Shown here: positions 34,474-42,775 of the stretch, one piece after another
Layout: the number at the start of each line of letters is the position of its first letter
Numbering within the stretch: position 1 is the first letter of the stretch
NCBI RefSeq assembly: GCF_036325985.1
Contig: NZ_JAUHLI010000007.1
Coordinates: forward strand, 153,646-217,645
Length of the DNA: 64,000 bases
Reading direction: 5' to 3'
Source: Alkalimonas cellulosilytica
GTDB taxonomy: Bacteria > Pseudomonadota > Gammaproteobacteria > Enterobacterales > Alteromonadaceae
Position numbers and translations under genes: made by a program
The notes under the pieces: generated by a model
What the model was told of the DNA's origin: nothing
What the model saw: the letters and a program-made list of their open reading frames with translations, nothing else
Databases searched by the model: none

Positions 34474-35598
34474 TCAGAACGACGCCTGCTCTAACACCAG
34501 ACAACCGATGGAATAGCCTGCACCAAAGGAGCACAGAATGGCTTTATCGCCTGCTTGCAAACCGGTTTTGTGCTGATGAAATGCGATAATGGAACCGGCT
34601 GACGCCGTGTTGGCGTAGCGGTCCAGTACCAGAGGGGCTTCTTCCGGTAATGGATCCCTGCCGAGAATTTTTTTGGCGGCAAAGATATTCATATTGATAT
34701 TGGCCTGGTGCAGCCATAAGCGCTTTAACTGATCCGGTGTGACCTGCTGCGCTGCCATCTCAGTCGCAATCACATCGGCCACCAATGGCAGCAGCTCTTT
34801 AAACACTTTACGGCCTTGCTGGCGGAAAAAGGCAATCTCTGGCTCCGATGTTTCGAAACAATGCTCGGTGTAGCCAATATCGCAGCGAATGTTGTTGGAA
34901 AACTCGGTTTTAAGTCGCATGCCTAAAATGCGAAACGCCAGCGGTGAACGACAGGTGTCTTCGGCTTCGATAATGGTCGCCGTGCAAACATCACCGAAAA
35001 TAAAGTGGCTATCGCGGCTGCGGTAATTGACCTGCGGAGAGGCAAACTCAGGGTTGACTACCAGTACCACTTTGGCAGTGCCGCCCCGAATGGCATTGAC
35101 GGCATTGCTGATGGCAAAGGTAGCCGACGAGCAAGCCACATTCATATCAAAAGCATAACCGGCGGCCCCCAATTGCTGCTGCAATTCTACCGATAAGGCT
35201 GGATATGGTCGCTGCATGTTGGAGGCTGCACAGATGATCAAGTCGATATCTGCTGCGGTTTTACCGGCTTCGGCCATGGCTTCTTTGGCTGCGATCAGTG
35301 CCATCTCGACCATTTCGGGGATTTCATCTTCACCGCGGCGCGGAAATACCGGGTGCATCACCGCAGGATCCAGGATGCCATCTTTGTACAACACATGGCG
35401 TGATTTGATGCCGGAGGCTTTTTCGATAAACTCACAACTGGAATGCCCTAAAGCTTCCAGTTCGCCCCGTTCAATCTCAGCGGCATGCTGCTGATTGAAA
35501 TTATCAACATACTGATTGAAGCTGGCGACCAGCTCCTCGTTGGAAATACTATCGGCCGGTGTAAACACACCTGAGCCACTGATCACAACATTTTTCAT
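34474..35598 (-). CDS. Beta-ketoacyl-ACP synthase III-like (thiolase fold) enzyme
   Basis: This 374-aa condensing enzyme has the FabH catalytic set: Cys in NVACSSATFAIS, His in LHQANINMN and Asn in YANTASAGSI. It is ~50 residues longer than the canonical fabH product encoded at 55084 because of an insertion near the N-terminus (about residues 30-85, FNQQHAAEIERGELEAL to AVMHPVFPRRGEDEIPEM). It stands alone, away from the fab cluster, with its own operator-like promoter. It may start fatty acid synthesis with an alternative acyl donor or join two acyl chains. The exact substrate cannot be read from the sequence. Confidence 0.82.
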   Translation of the reverse strand: MKNVVISGSGVFTPADSISNEELVASFNQYVDNFNQQHAAEIERGELEALGHSSCEFIEKASGIKSRHVLYKDGILDPAVMHPVFPRRGEDEIPEMVEMALIAAKEAMAEAGKTAADIDLIICAASNMQRPYPALSVELQQQLGAAGYAFDMNVACSSATFAISNAVNAIRGGTAKVVLVVNPEFASPQVNYRSRDSHFIFGDVCTATIIEAEDTCRSPLAFRILGMRLKTEFSNNIRCDIGYTEHCFETSEPEIAFFRQQGRKVFKELLPLVADVIATEMAAQQVTPDQLKRLWLHQANINMNIFAAKKILGRDPLPEEAPLVLDRYANTASAGSIIAFHQHKTGLQAGDKAILCSFGAGYSIGCLVLEQASF

Positions 35599-35652
35599 AG
35601 CCTAACCTTGTTTGGATCGATCTGTGCAGTCAGATCTGCTCGTTATAAACCG

Positions 35653-35680
35653 ATTATAGCGCTGTCAGCAAAAGCTGACA
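35653..35680 (-). promoter_or_regulatory. Promoter with 18-bp palindromic operator for the KAS III-like gene
   Basis: Reading left, the perfect palindrome TGTCAGCTTTTGCTGACA (35680-35663, 7-bp arms, 4-nt centre) is followed after GCGC by a perfect TATAAT (35658-35653). The palindrome therefore covers the spacer between -35 and -10, the usual place for a repressor operator. The transcript would start ~48 nt before the ATG at 35598. The regulator is unknown. A TetR-type dimer is a fair guess. Confidence 0.6.
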
Positions 35681-35721
35681 CGTCAAATCTTTTGTGACAT
35701 TGCGCTTGATGCTACCAGCTC

Positions 35722-35756
35722 AGTAGGTCAACCGCAGAAGTGCGGCGCCCCACTAG
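35722..35756. repeat. Possible degenerate hairpin-array unit at the VWA gene stop
   Basis: A CCGC/GCGG hairpin (6-nt loop) is followed by CGCCCCACTAG, similar to the array linker CGGTCACTAG. Its CTAG provides the TAG stop of the VWA gene (35753-35755). The arrangement matches the arrays at 0-14 kb, but the linker is only partly conserved. Confidence 0.4.
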
Positions 35757-36925
35757 CTCAGTAAGGTGCGCATGGCTTGTTGTAAACCATCCAGGGTGAG
35801 TGGATACATGCGTTTAGCCATAATCTGCTGGATTAAGCCGATCGACTGATAGTGCGGCCACCAGGTCTCGGGTTGTGGGTTTAGCCACACAGCTTTCGGA
35901 TACTGCGCCAGCAGGCGCTTTAACCAGACTTCGCCTGGCTCTTCGTTGTAATGCTCCACACTGCCACCGGGCCAGGCGATTTCATAAGGGCCCATGGTGG
36001 CATCGCCGACAAAGATCACTTTGTAATCTGAACCGTAGGTATGAATTAAATCCATCACCCTGGTTTGTTGCTCGCGCCGGCGCTGGTTGTGTTTCCAAAC
36101 GCCTTCGTACACGCAGTTGTGAAAGTAAAAAAACTCCAACTGCTTAAACTCGCTGCGAGCGGCGGCAAACAGCTGCTCGCACTCGTGGATGTAATCGTCC
36201 ATCGAGCCGCCCACATCCAACAGCAGCAGTACTTTGATGGCATTGTGCCGTTCGGGTTGCCATTGCAAATCCAACAGTCCCCCCTGCTGCGAGGTCGCGC
36301 GAATGGTTTCCGGTAAGTCCAGCTCCTGGCTGGCACCGGTTCGGGCAAAGCGGCGTAACTGACGCAGCGCCAGCTTGATGCTGCGGTTGTTGAGCTCGGC
36401 ATCGCTGTCGAGATCGCGAAATTCGCGCTTGTCCCAGACTTTGACGGCCCGACGGGCGCCGGAGCCCTCCTGCCCCAACCGGATCCCTTCAGGGTTGTAG
36501 CCATAAGCTCCAAAGGGCGAGGTGCCACCGGTGCCAATCCATTTGTTACCACCGGCATGACGTTTTTGCTGCTCGGCTAAACGCTCTTTAAATTGCTTGA
36601 GCAGCTCATCCAGACTGCCAAGGCCTTTCAACGCTTGCTTTTGCGCGTCAGTCAGCTGACGGATCACATCGGGCTTTAGCCAGTCATCCGGAATGGAGCT
36701 TGCGATATCGACCGCCGCCACCCCTTCAAAGTACTCGGCAAAGGCGCGGTCAAACTTGTCGTAGTTGCGCTCGTCTTTTACCAGCACCAAACGCGCCAAA
36801 TGGTAAAATGCCTCGGTGTCGGCAAAGATCACCTGCTGCTTTAAAGCGGCCAGCAAATCCAGCAGCTCCGTCAGGCTAACACTCAGACCATGCTTGCGCA
36901 GGGTTTGAAAAAACTGAACCAGCAT
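35753..36925 (-). CDS. VWA-domain protein, CoxE-like (MoxR partner)
   Basis: This 390-aa protein has a helical N-terminal part (MLVQFFQTLRKHGLSVSLTELLDLL) and a C-terminal von Willebrand A domain with a modified MIDAS motif DVGGSMD (residue ~230). The later IFVGDATMGPYEI carries further metal-site residues. Such proteins pair with MoxR AAA ATPases as metal-dependent chaperone-like modules for assembling or activating other proteins. I chose the ATG at 36925, which overlaps the stop of the ATPase gene by one base (TGATG). The longer frame upstream is antisense-like read-through of that gene. Confidence 0.85.
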   Translation of the reverse strand: MLVQFFQTLRKHGLSVSLTELLDLLAALKQQVIFADTEAFYHLARLVLVKDERNYDKFDRAFAEYFEGVAAVDIASSIPDDWLKPDVIRQLTDAQKQALKGLGSLDELLKQFKERLAEQQKRHAGGNKWIGTGGTSPFGAYGYNPEGIRLGQEGSGARRAVKVWDKREFRDLDSDAELNNRSIKLALRQLRRFARTGASQELDLPETIRATSQQGGLLDLQWQPERHNAIKVLLLLDVGGSMDDYIHECEQLFAAARSEFKQLEFFYFHNCVYEGVWKHNQRRREQQTRVMDLIHTYGSDYKVIFVGDATMGPYEIAWPGGSVEHYNEEPGEVWLKRLLAQYPKAVWLNPQPETWWPHYQSIGLIQQIMAKRMYPLTLDGLQQAMRTLLS

Positions 36926-37764
36926 CAGCGGCGACGCGCCATAAAGGCCAGTTTTTCCACCAGGGCAACGTCTTGCTCGTTTTTCAGCAAGGCACCAAAC
37001 ATCGGCATCAAACCGCCCTTTTGTTGTTTGTCGCGCAATACCTCGGCCGGTATCTCTTCCGCCAGCAGCAGCTTCAACCAATCCAGCAGCTCCGAAGTAG
37101 AAGGTTTCTTTTTCAGGCTGGGCAACTCACGCAGCTCAAAGAAGACCTCCAGTGCTGTGCTAAGCAGCTCGGACTGAATGGCCGGGAAATGCACCGAAAC
37201 AATGCCACGCAATAAGGCCTCATCCGGGAAGCGAATGTAATGGAAAAAGCAGCGGCGCAAAAAGGCATCCGGCAGCTCTTTTTCATTGTTCGAGGTAATG
37301 ATCACGATAGGCCGCTGTTTAGCAGCCACTTCTTCACCGGTTTCATGCACGTAAAAGGCCATGCGATCCAGCTCGTACAGCAAATCGTTTGGAAACTCGA
37401 TGTCGGCTTTGTCGATTTCATCAATCAGCAGCACCGGACGCTGTTCTGCGGTAAAGGCCTGCCACAGCTTGCCGGGGCGAATGTAGTTGCTGATGTCCTG
37501 CACCTTATCACTGCCAAGCTGACTGTCACGCAAACGCGAGACCGCATCGTACTCGTACAGACCATGCTGGGCTTTGGTGGTGGATTTAATCGGCCAGCTA
37601 ATCAGTTCAGCTCCCAGGGCCCCAGCCAGCTCTTCCGCCAGGCGGGTTTTGCCGGTACCCGGCTCGCCTTTGATTAACAGGGGCTTTTCCAGTGTAACCG
37701 CCGCATTGACCGCCAGTGCCAACTCATCGGAAACGATATAGTGTTCGGTACTTTGAAACGACAT
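36925..37764 (-). CDS. MoxR-family AAA+ ATPase
   Basis: This 279-aa ATPase has Walker A GEPGTGKT (residue ~33), Walker B VLLIDEIDKAD, sensor 1 IITSNNEKELPDAFLRRC and an arginine finger in that block. The type is the APE2220/RavA-like MoxR group, usually encoded next to a VWA protein. Here the VWA gene follows directly with a one-base overlap. The client complex is not identifiable from the neighbours. Divergent from cysK. Confidence 0.9.
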   Translation of the reverse strand: MSFQSTEHYIVSDELALAVNAAVTLEKPLLIKGEPGTGKTRLAEELAGALGAELISWPIKSTTKAQHGLYEYDAVSRLRDSQLGSDKVQDISNYIRPGKLWQAFTAEQRPVLLIDEIDKADIEFPNDLLYELDRMAFYVHETGEEVAAKQRPIVIITSNNEKELPDAFLRRCFFHYIRFPDEALLRGIVSVHFPAIQSELLSTALEVFFELRELPSLKKKPSTSELLDWLKLLLAEEIPAEVLRDKQQKGGLMPMFGALLKNEQDVALVEKLAFMARRR

Positions 37765-37940
37765 AAACAGACCTTTATTACTCGCAAGCTGCTACTTTAC
37801 CTTGTTGGCGCTGGTCGTGCCAGTGCTGACAAAGGCAACTGTGGTGCAAGCGGAATAACATATAGCAAAACGCTTCTTTGCTTTTGGCCATCCAGGCGTT
37901 AATTTAACGAAAATCTGCTAGCAAACCGGAGCATGCTGTT

Positions 37941-38909
37941 ATGGCAAACATCTTTGAAGACAATTCCTTATCCATTGGCCGTACCCCCCTGGTCAAACTC
38001 AATCGCGTGACCGGCGGTAATGTCTACGCAAAAATCGAAGCGCGCAACCCAAGTTTCAGTGTGAAATGCCGTCTTGGTGCCGCTATGATCTGGGATGCCG
38101 AGCAAAAAGGTTTACTAGGTGAAGGTAAAGAGTTGATTGAACCCACCTCGGGCAACACCGGTATTGCGCTGGCCTTCGTTGCCGCCAGCCGCGGCTACAA
38201 ACTGACCCTGACCATGCCGGCGACCATGAGTCTGGAGCGCCGTAAGCTGTTGAAAGCTTTGGGTGCCAACCTGGTACTGACCGAAGGTCCGAAAGGCATG
38301 AAAGGCGCTATTGATAAGGCGAAAGAAATTCAGGCGTCCAATCCGGAAAAGTATGTGTTGTTGCAGCAGTTCGACAACCCGGCCAACCCGCAAATTCATT
38401 TTGAAACCACAGGCCCTGAGATTTGGAACGATACCGATGGCAAGGTGGATGTCTTTGTCGCTGGTGTTGGTACCGGCGGTACCATTACCGGGGTTAGTCG
38501 TTTTATCAAGCTGGAGAAAAAGCATCCTCTGGTGAGTGTCGCCGTTGAGCCGGTCGACTCCCCGGTGATCAGCCAAAAACGTGCCGGCGAAGAGTTAAAG
38601 CCTGGCCCACACAAAATTCAGGGCATTGGTGCTGGCTTTATCCCAGGCAACCTGGATCTGGAGATGATTGACCGCGTTGAGCAAGTCAGCAACGACGAAG
38701 CCATTGCCATGGCACATAGACTAATGAAGGAAGAAGGCATTCTGGCGGGTATTTCCTCCGGTGCCGCTGTAGTTGCAGCCAAGCGACTGGCCGAGCTGCC
38801 TGAATATGCCGACAAAAACATCGTGGTGATATTGCCAAGCTCTGCTGAGCGCTATCTGTCCAGCCCACTGTTCGCGGATGTCTTTACCGAGCAAGAGCTG
38901 CAAGCGTAA
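37941..38909 (+). CDS. cysK: Cysteine synthase A
   Basis: This 322-aa PLP enzyme makes cysteine from O-acetylserine and sulfide. The PLP lysine is in NPSFSVKCRLGAAMI (residue ~42). The substrate loop is TSGNTGIALA and the phosphate loop GVGTGGTITG. Length and motifs match E. coli CysK. It is monocistronic, with its own terminator. No serine acetyltransferase is nearby. Confidence 0.95.
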   Translation: MANIFEDNSLSIGRTPLVKLNRVTGGNVYAKIEARNPSFSVKCRLGAAMIWDAEQKGLLGEGKELIEPTSGNTGIALAFVAASRGYKLTLTMPATMSLERRKLLKALGANLVLTEGPKGMKGAIDKAKEIQASNPEKYVLLQQFDNPANPQIHFETTGPEIWNDTDGKVDVFVAGVGTGGTITGVSRFIKLEKKHPLVSVAVEPVDSPVISQKRAGEELKPGPHKIQGIGAGFIPGNLDLEMIDRVEQVSNDEAIAMAHRLMKEEGILAGISSGAAVVAAKRLAELPEYADKNIVVILPSSAERYLSSPLFADVFTEQELQA

Positions 38910-38933
38910 GTTTCAGACAGTTTTTTGCTTTAT

Positions 38934-38958
38934 AAGGTCGCTGCGGCGGCCTTTTTTT
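38934..38958 (+). terminator. Intrinsic terminator of cysK
   Basis: An 8-bp stem beginning AAGGTCGC (38934-38941), pairing with GCGGCCTT (one G-T pair, loop TGCG), is followed by a T-run, 25 bp after the stop. Confidence 0.8.
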
Positions 38959-39057
38959 GTGACCGGTATTTAGCCTTGTATAAAGTTGGCACTTTACAGA
39001 TTGGATTTCTAAGCCCAAACTTGGGTTCTGTATTGACTTTTAAAAGCCTAATCCTTC

Positions 39058-39507
39058 ATGCCAATACGCTTATTCGTTGCTGTTTTTTTGCTGCTGTTGT
39101 TGACTGCTTGCTCTGAACAAAATGAAGCTTTGTCTGGTACGTTTCATGCCCCTGAACATGCTGCTGCTGAGTTCTTTGATGCCATCTACAACAAAAGTGA
39201 CCTGGAGTTAGCGAAAAACCTGAGTACGCCGGAGCTTGCTGAGCTCATTGCTCATTATGGCACCACCCGTCAGGTTGCCCGTACCTTAATCAATATGTCG
39301 TACGATGAAGTCACGATTAATGTGAACCGGGCTGGCCAGAACCTGCGTGAACAATACGGCAATGAAACCGATGTGATGCTGGTATTTAGCGGCCCTTTTG
39401 ATGGCCGCATCGTCAATGAAATGCGGGTGGTACGGATGGTACGGGTGCGTGGCCGTTGGCTGGTGGCCGAAATCAAGAATGATCCGTTTAGCAACGGCCG
39501 CAACTAA
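39058..39507 (+). CDS. Predicted lipoprotein of unknown function
   Basis: This 149-aa protein has a lipoprotein signal (MPIRLFVAVFLLLLLTAC, lipobox LTAC). The mature part, with AAEFFDAIYNKSDLELAKNLSTPELAELI followed by several beta strands and a final VRGRWLVAEIKNDPF, looks like a small alpha+beta (NTF2-like) fold. That resemblance is only from the pattern. It stands alone between cysK and a convergent enoyl-CoA hydratase gene. The ribosome site is weak. Confidence 0.7.
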   Translation: MPIRLFVAVFLLLLLTACSEQNEALSGTFHAPEHAAAEFFDAIYNKSDLELAKNLSTPELAELIAHYGTTRQVARTLINMSYDEVTINVNRAGQNLREQYGNETDVMLVFSGPFDGRIVNEMRVVRMVRVRGRWLVAEIKNDPFSNGRN

Positions 39508-39526
39508 CGGCCGCTGCTCTGCTTAG

Positions 39527-40270
39527 CTATTTTTTCTGAAAGAACTGCTGCACAGCTTGCTGACAGGCATCGCTTTGCAGCAGTTGCTGAAACTCGTTCA
39601 ACTCTTCGCGCAAAGTATACTGCAGAGCTTCCCGCTGACTAGCCTTTAATAAACGTTTGCTGCTTTGAATCGCCTGCGTTGGCATCGCAGCGAGCTGACG
39701 GGCTTTTTGCCAGGCAAAATTAAGCAGCTCTGCTTCTGGTAGTAGGCGATTGACCAACCCCATCCGCTCTGCTTCCAGCCCATCGAATGGCTCTGCCAAC
39801 AGTAAATACTCACAGGCCCGGTGATACCCAATCAACTGCGGTAATAGCAAGCTGGACGCAGCCTCCGGGCAAAGTCCAAGCTTGGTAAAGGGCAACTGAA
39901 AACGCGTATCTGCGGTAGCATACACCAGCTCACAATGCAGCAAGGCGGTCGTGCCAATACCAATGGCCAGGCCAGCTACCGCTGCCACTATGGGTTTAGG
40001 GAACTCAGCCAACTGATACAAAAAACGGACCGTTGGGTGTTGTTGATTCAGCTCGCCGCCGCCCATAAAATCCTGCAAATCATTGCCTGCGGTAAAACAA
40101 TTATCCTGTCCTTGCAGCAACACCACTTTTACCTGGTCATCTTGAGCCGCCTGCTTGAGTGCATCGGCCAGTTGCTGATACATCCGCTGATTTAACGCAT
40201 TTTTTTTATCAGGACGCAAAAGCGTTAAGCTGAGTACCCCATCCTGCAGTTGCTGCTCCACCCCTGTCAT
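39527..40270 (-). CDS. Enoyl-CoA hydratase/isomerase family protein
   Basis: This 247-aa crotonase-fold enzyme has an oxyanion-hole region AGNDLQDFMGGG, followed by PIVAAVAGLAIGIGTTALLHCELVYA and FQLPFTKLGLCPEAASSLLLPQLIG. The catalytic Glu of hydratases appears to be replaced in the second block (CPEA), so it may be an isomerase-type member. The substrate is unknown. I chose the ATG at 40270 because AAGGAAG lies 8 nt upstream. The frame to 40285 adds five residues. It is 16 bp downstream of the ggt stop and so probably co-transcribed. Confidence 0.85.
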   Translation of the reverse strand: MTGVEQQLQDGVLSLTLLRPDKKNALNQRMYQQLADALKQAAQDDQVKVVLLQGQDNCFTAGNDLQDFMGGGELNQQHPTVRFLYQLAEFPKPIVAAVAGLAIGIGTTALLHCELVYATADTRFQLPFTKLGLCPEAASSLLLPQLIGYHRACEYLLLAEPFDGLEAERMGLVNRLLPEAELLNFAWQKARQLAAMPTQAIQSSKRLLKASQREALQYTLREELNEFQQLLQSDACQQAVQQFFQKK

Positions 40271-40285
40271 GGTTTCTTCCTTCAT

Positions 40286-42025
40286 TTAATGCCCCAGTAC
40301 CTGACCTTCACGACGAGGATCGGCGCCGCCCTGCAAGCCGGTATCCAGTATCACGATGCCATGCAAGCCGCTGTTTAAATCAATTACCCGCACCTGATGG
40401 CCCATTTGTTCCAAAGCGGATTGATGATGTTCAATCGCGGTGCCTTTTTCCAGCGCCAAAAAATCATTGCGATGCGTGACACGGGGTAAACTAATGGCAG
40501 ACTGAATATCCAAGTGCCAATCAATCAAAGCGACCAGCGTCTGAGCCACGTAGTTAATAATACGGCTACCGCCTGGTGAGCCCAATACAATGCGCAGCGT
40601 TCCAGCCTCGTCGAATACCATCACAGGCGACATCGACGAACGTGGTCGTTTACCTCCTTGCACCCGGTTTGCCACCAGCTCACCATGGAGCTTAGGCGAG
40701 AGCGAGAAATCGGTCAGCTGGTTATTTAATAAATACCCATTGACCATCAGGCCAGAACCAAACACATTTTCAATGCTTGAGGTCATGCTAACTGCGTTGC
40801 CTTTGGCATCGACGATGGACAGATGCGTGGTATTGCTCAGCTCAGGGCTTGAAGTGCTGAGCCTTGCTAACTCTGTGACCGGTGAACCTGGGCTGACTTC
40901 AGCCAGGGCTTTGTCTGTTTGGATCAGTTGGCTGCGGCTTGCCAAATAAGCAGGCTCAATCAATTGCTGGATGGGGACTTCAACAAAGTCGCTGTCGGCC
41001 ACATAATGATCGCGGTCGGCAAAAGCCAGTTGCGAAGCCACCCCAAACAGGTGAATTGCTTCAACACTATCCGGGGCTAACTGCCCAACTTCAAAACGCT
41101 CCAGCAGGCCAAGAATTTGCACCACAGCGATACCACCAGAACTGGGTGGCGGCATACCGCAAATAGTGTAACTGCGATACGAACCACAGACTGGTTTACG
41201 CTCTACCGCTTGATAGGCGGCTAAATCGGTTAAGGCCAAAGCACCAGCATTCACACTGGCTTGTTGTACCGCCTTGACCATAGCGGCCGCATTCTCACCT
41301 TGATAAAAAGCCTGAGGGCCCTGCTCAGCAACCTGACGTAAAATATCGGCGTAGGATTGATTGGTAATGACAGCGCCAGCTTGCAATGGCTCACCATCCG
41401 GATAGAAATACTGACTGGCTTCGGGACTGTGTTGGATCCCCTGGTTCCAACCAACAGCCAACTGCCTCGCCATACGGTCAGAGACCGGAAAACCTTCACT
41501 GGCAAGCTGAATCGCATCCTCAAACAACTGCTCCCAGACCAGCTTGCCATAACGCTGATGAGCCTGGTACATCACGGCAAATAAACCTGGCACCCCAACC
41601 GATTTTCCACCAACATAAGCTTCGCGCCAGGGCATGGCGGTATCGCCTTGCATAAATAACTGTTCGGTGGCGGCTTTAGGTGCGGTTTCCCGGCCATCAA
41701 AGGCGGTCATCTGTTGCCCCTCTTGATCCCAGTGCAGGATAAAAGCGCCCCCACCAATCCCAGAGCTTTGCGCCTCTACCAGGCCCAACACCAATTGTAC
41801 GGCAATGGCGGCATCCATGGCGCTGCCTCCTTGCTCCAGTACCCGGAGCCCAGCTTGGGTGGCCAGTGGATGGGCTGCTGATACCATAAAATGCTGAGCC
41901 TCTACCAGCTGTTGTTGGTAATAACCGGTTGCCGCTTCTGGCTCACGGTCGGCTTGTACGGGAGTTGACGCCAGCACCAGCGGCGAACTGCATAGTAAGA
42001 ATAACGAAGAAAGAAGAAACTTCAT
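40286..42025 (-). CDS. ggt: Gamma-glutamyltransferase
   Basis: This 579-aa periplasmic enzyme hydrolyses or transfers the gamma-glutamyl group of glutathione. It has a signal peptide (MKFLLSSLFLLCSSPLVLAS). The autocleavage site precedes Thr399 in NTTHLSIVDAKGNAVSMTSS, which becomes the nucleophile of the small subunit. FDGRETAP is the substrate-binding arginine region and GSPGGSRIINYV the oxyanion region. Length fits bacterial GGTs. Confidence 0.94.
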   Translation of the reverse strand: MKFLLSSLFLLCSSPLVLASTPVQADREPEAATGYYQQQLVEAQHFMVSAAHPLATQAGLRVLEQGGSAMDAAIAVQLVLGLVEAQSSGIGGGAFILHWDQEGQQMTAFDGRETAPKAATEQLFMQGDTAMPWREAYVGGKSVGVPGLFAVMYQAHQRYGKLVWEQLFEDAIQLASEGFPVSDRMARQLAVGWNQGIQHSPEASQYFYPDGEPLQAGAVITNQSYADILRQVAEQGPQAFYQGENAAAMVKAVQQASVNAGALALTDLAAYQAVERKPVCGSYRSYTICGMPPPSSGGIAVVQILGLLERFEVGQLAPDSVEAIHLFGVASQLAFADRDHYVADSDFVEVPIQQLIEPAYLASRSQLIQTDKALAEVSPGSPVTELARLSTSSPELSNTTHLSIVDAKGNAVSMTSSIENVFGSGLMVNGYLLNNQLTDFSLSPKLHGELVANRVQGGKRPRSSMSPVMVFDEAGTLRIVLGSPGGSRIINYVAQTLVALIDWHLDIQSAISLPRVTHRNDFLALEKGTAIEHHQSALEQMGHQVRVIDLNSGLHGIVILDTGLQGGADPRREGQVLGH

Positions 42026-42134
42026 AAGGACCTGCTACTGGACTTTGTACCGAACTTTACCCTACCGAGAAGCGCTGCAAAGATCAATCCAGATTCTTCA
42101 TGACAGCACAAAAGACTCTGGCTAGACTAGCCAG

Positions 42135-42731
42135 ATGAAACGATTACTTCGATACAAGCAGCCGCTTTGCTGGCAGACGATGCTGCAGACTGGCATAGTC
42201 CTGCTGATGCTGACTCTGCTGTTAGGGCTACCTCAGTCTTGGCAGCAGCAGTTGAATTATCAGCCGGATGCGGTACTAGCTGGTGAATGGTGGCGTTTGC
42301 TGACCGCCAATTTGCTCCACACCAATCACTGGCATCTGTTACTGAACCTTGCCGGGCTTAGCTTACTTTGGCTGTTGCATCAACGACATTTCAACAGCAA
42401 TCGCTATTTGCTGTGGTTATTCAGTGCGGGAATGCTCACCAATCTGCTGCTCTTGCTGTTCGTGCCGCAATTGGACCGAATGGTAGGATTATCGGGTGCT
42501 TTGCATGCCATGGTGGTACTGGGTGCTCTGGCTGATGTCTGGCGCAAAGACACTACAGGCTGGCTTTTGCTTGCGCTGGTGCTGGCTAAAGTTGTCTTTG
42601 AGCAGATCAAAGGCCCCGATGAAGGGCTGGCAGAACTGATAGCGGCTCAGGTTGCAGTCGATGCCCACTTGGCTGGTGTAGTGGCGGGAACCTTACTATT
42701 TCCACTTTGGTGGTACCAGACAAAAAAATAA
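42135..42731 (+). CDS. rrtA: Rhombosortase (rhomboid family)
   Basis: This 198-aa rhomboid-like intramembrane serine protease has about six hydrophobic helices. The catalytic pair is Ser120 (GLSGALHA) and His178 (VDAHLAG). The early-loop motif HTNHWHLLLN (62-71) is typical. The short length and motif style match rhombosortases, which trim GlyGly-CTERM-tagged proteins during export through type II secretion. No GlyGly-CTERM substrate was found in this window. The convergent neighbour instead has a PEP-CTERM-like tail. The stop codon overlaps the T-run of the neighbour's terminator. Confidence 0.85.
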   Translation: MKRLLRYKQPLCWQTMLQTGIVLLMLTLLLGLPQSWQQQLNYQPDAVLAGEWWRLLTANLLHTNHWHLLLNLAGLSLLWLLHQRHFNSNRYLLWLFSAGMLTNLLLLLFVPQLDRMVGLSGALHAMVVLGALADVWRKDTTGWLLLALVLAKVVFEQIKGPDEGLAELIAAQVAVDAHLAGVVAGTLLFPLWWYQTKK

Positions 42732-42749
42732 AGGCAGACATTGCTGCCT
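42723..42749 (-). terminator. Terminator of the PEP-CTERM gene
   Basis: Reading left, a stem AGGCAG/CTGCCT (arms 42749-42744 and 42737-42732) is followed by a T-rich tail (complement of 42731-42722). It overlaps the end of the rhombosortase gene. Confidence 0.7.
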
Positions 42750-42775
42750 GCCTTGTAGAACTTCAATTGAAATTG

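Noticed and set aside
35753..37081. Longer 442-aa version of the VWA protein
   Set aside because: The extra 52 residues overlap the MoxR gene in another frame. The ATG at 36925 in the TGATG overlap is the natural start.
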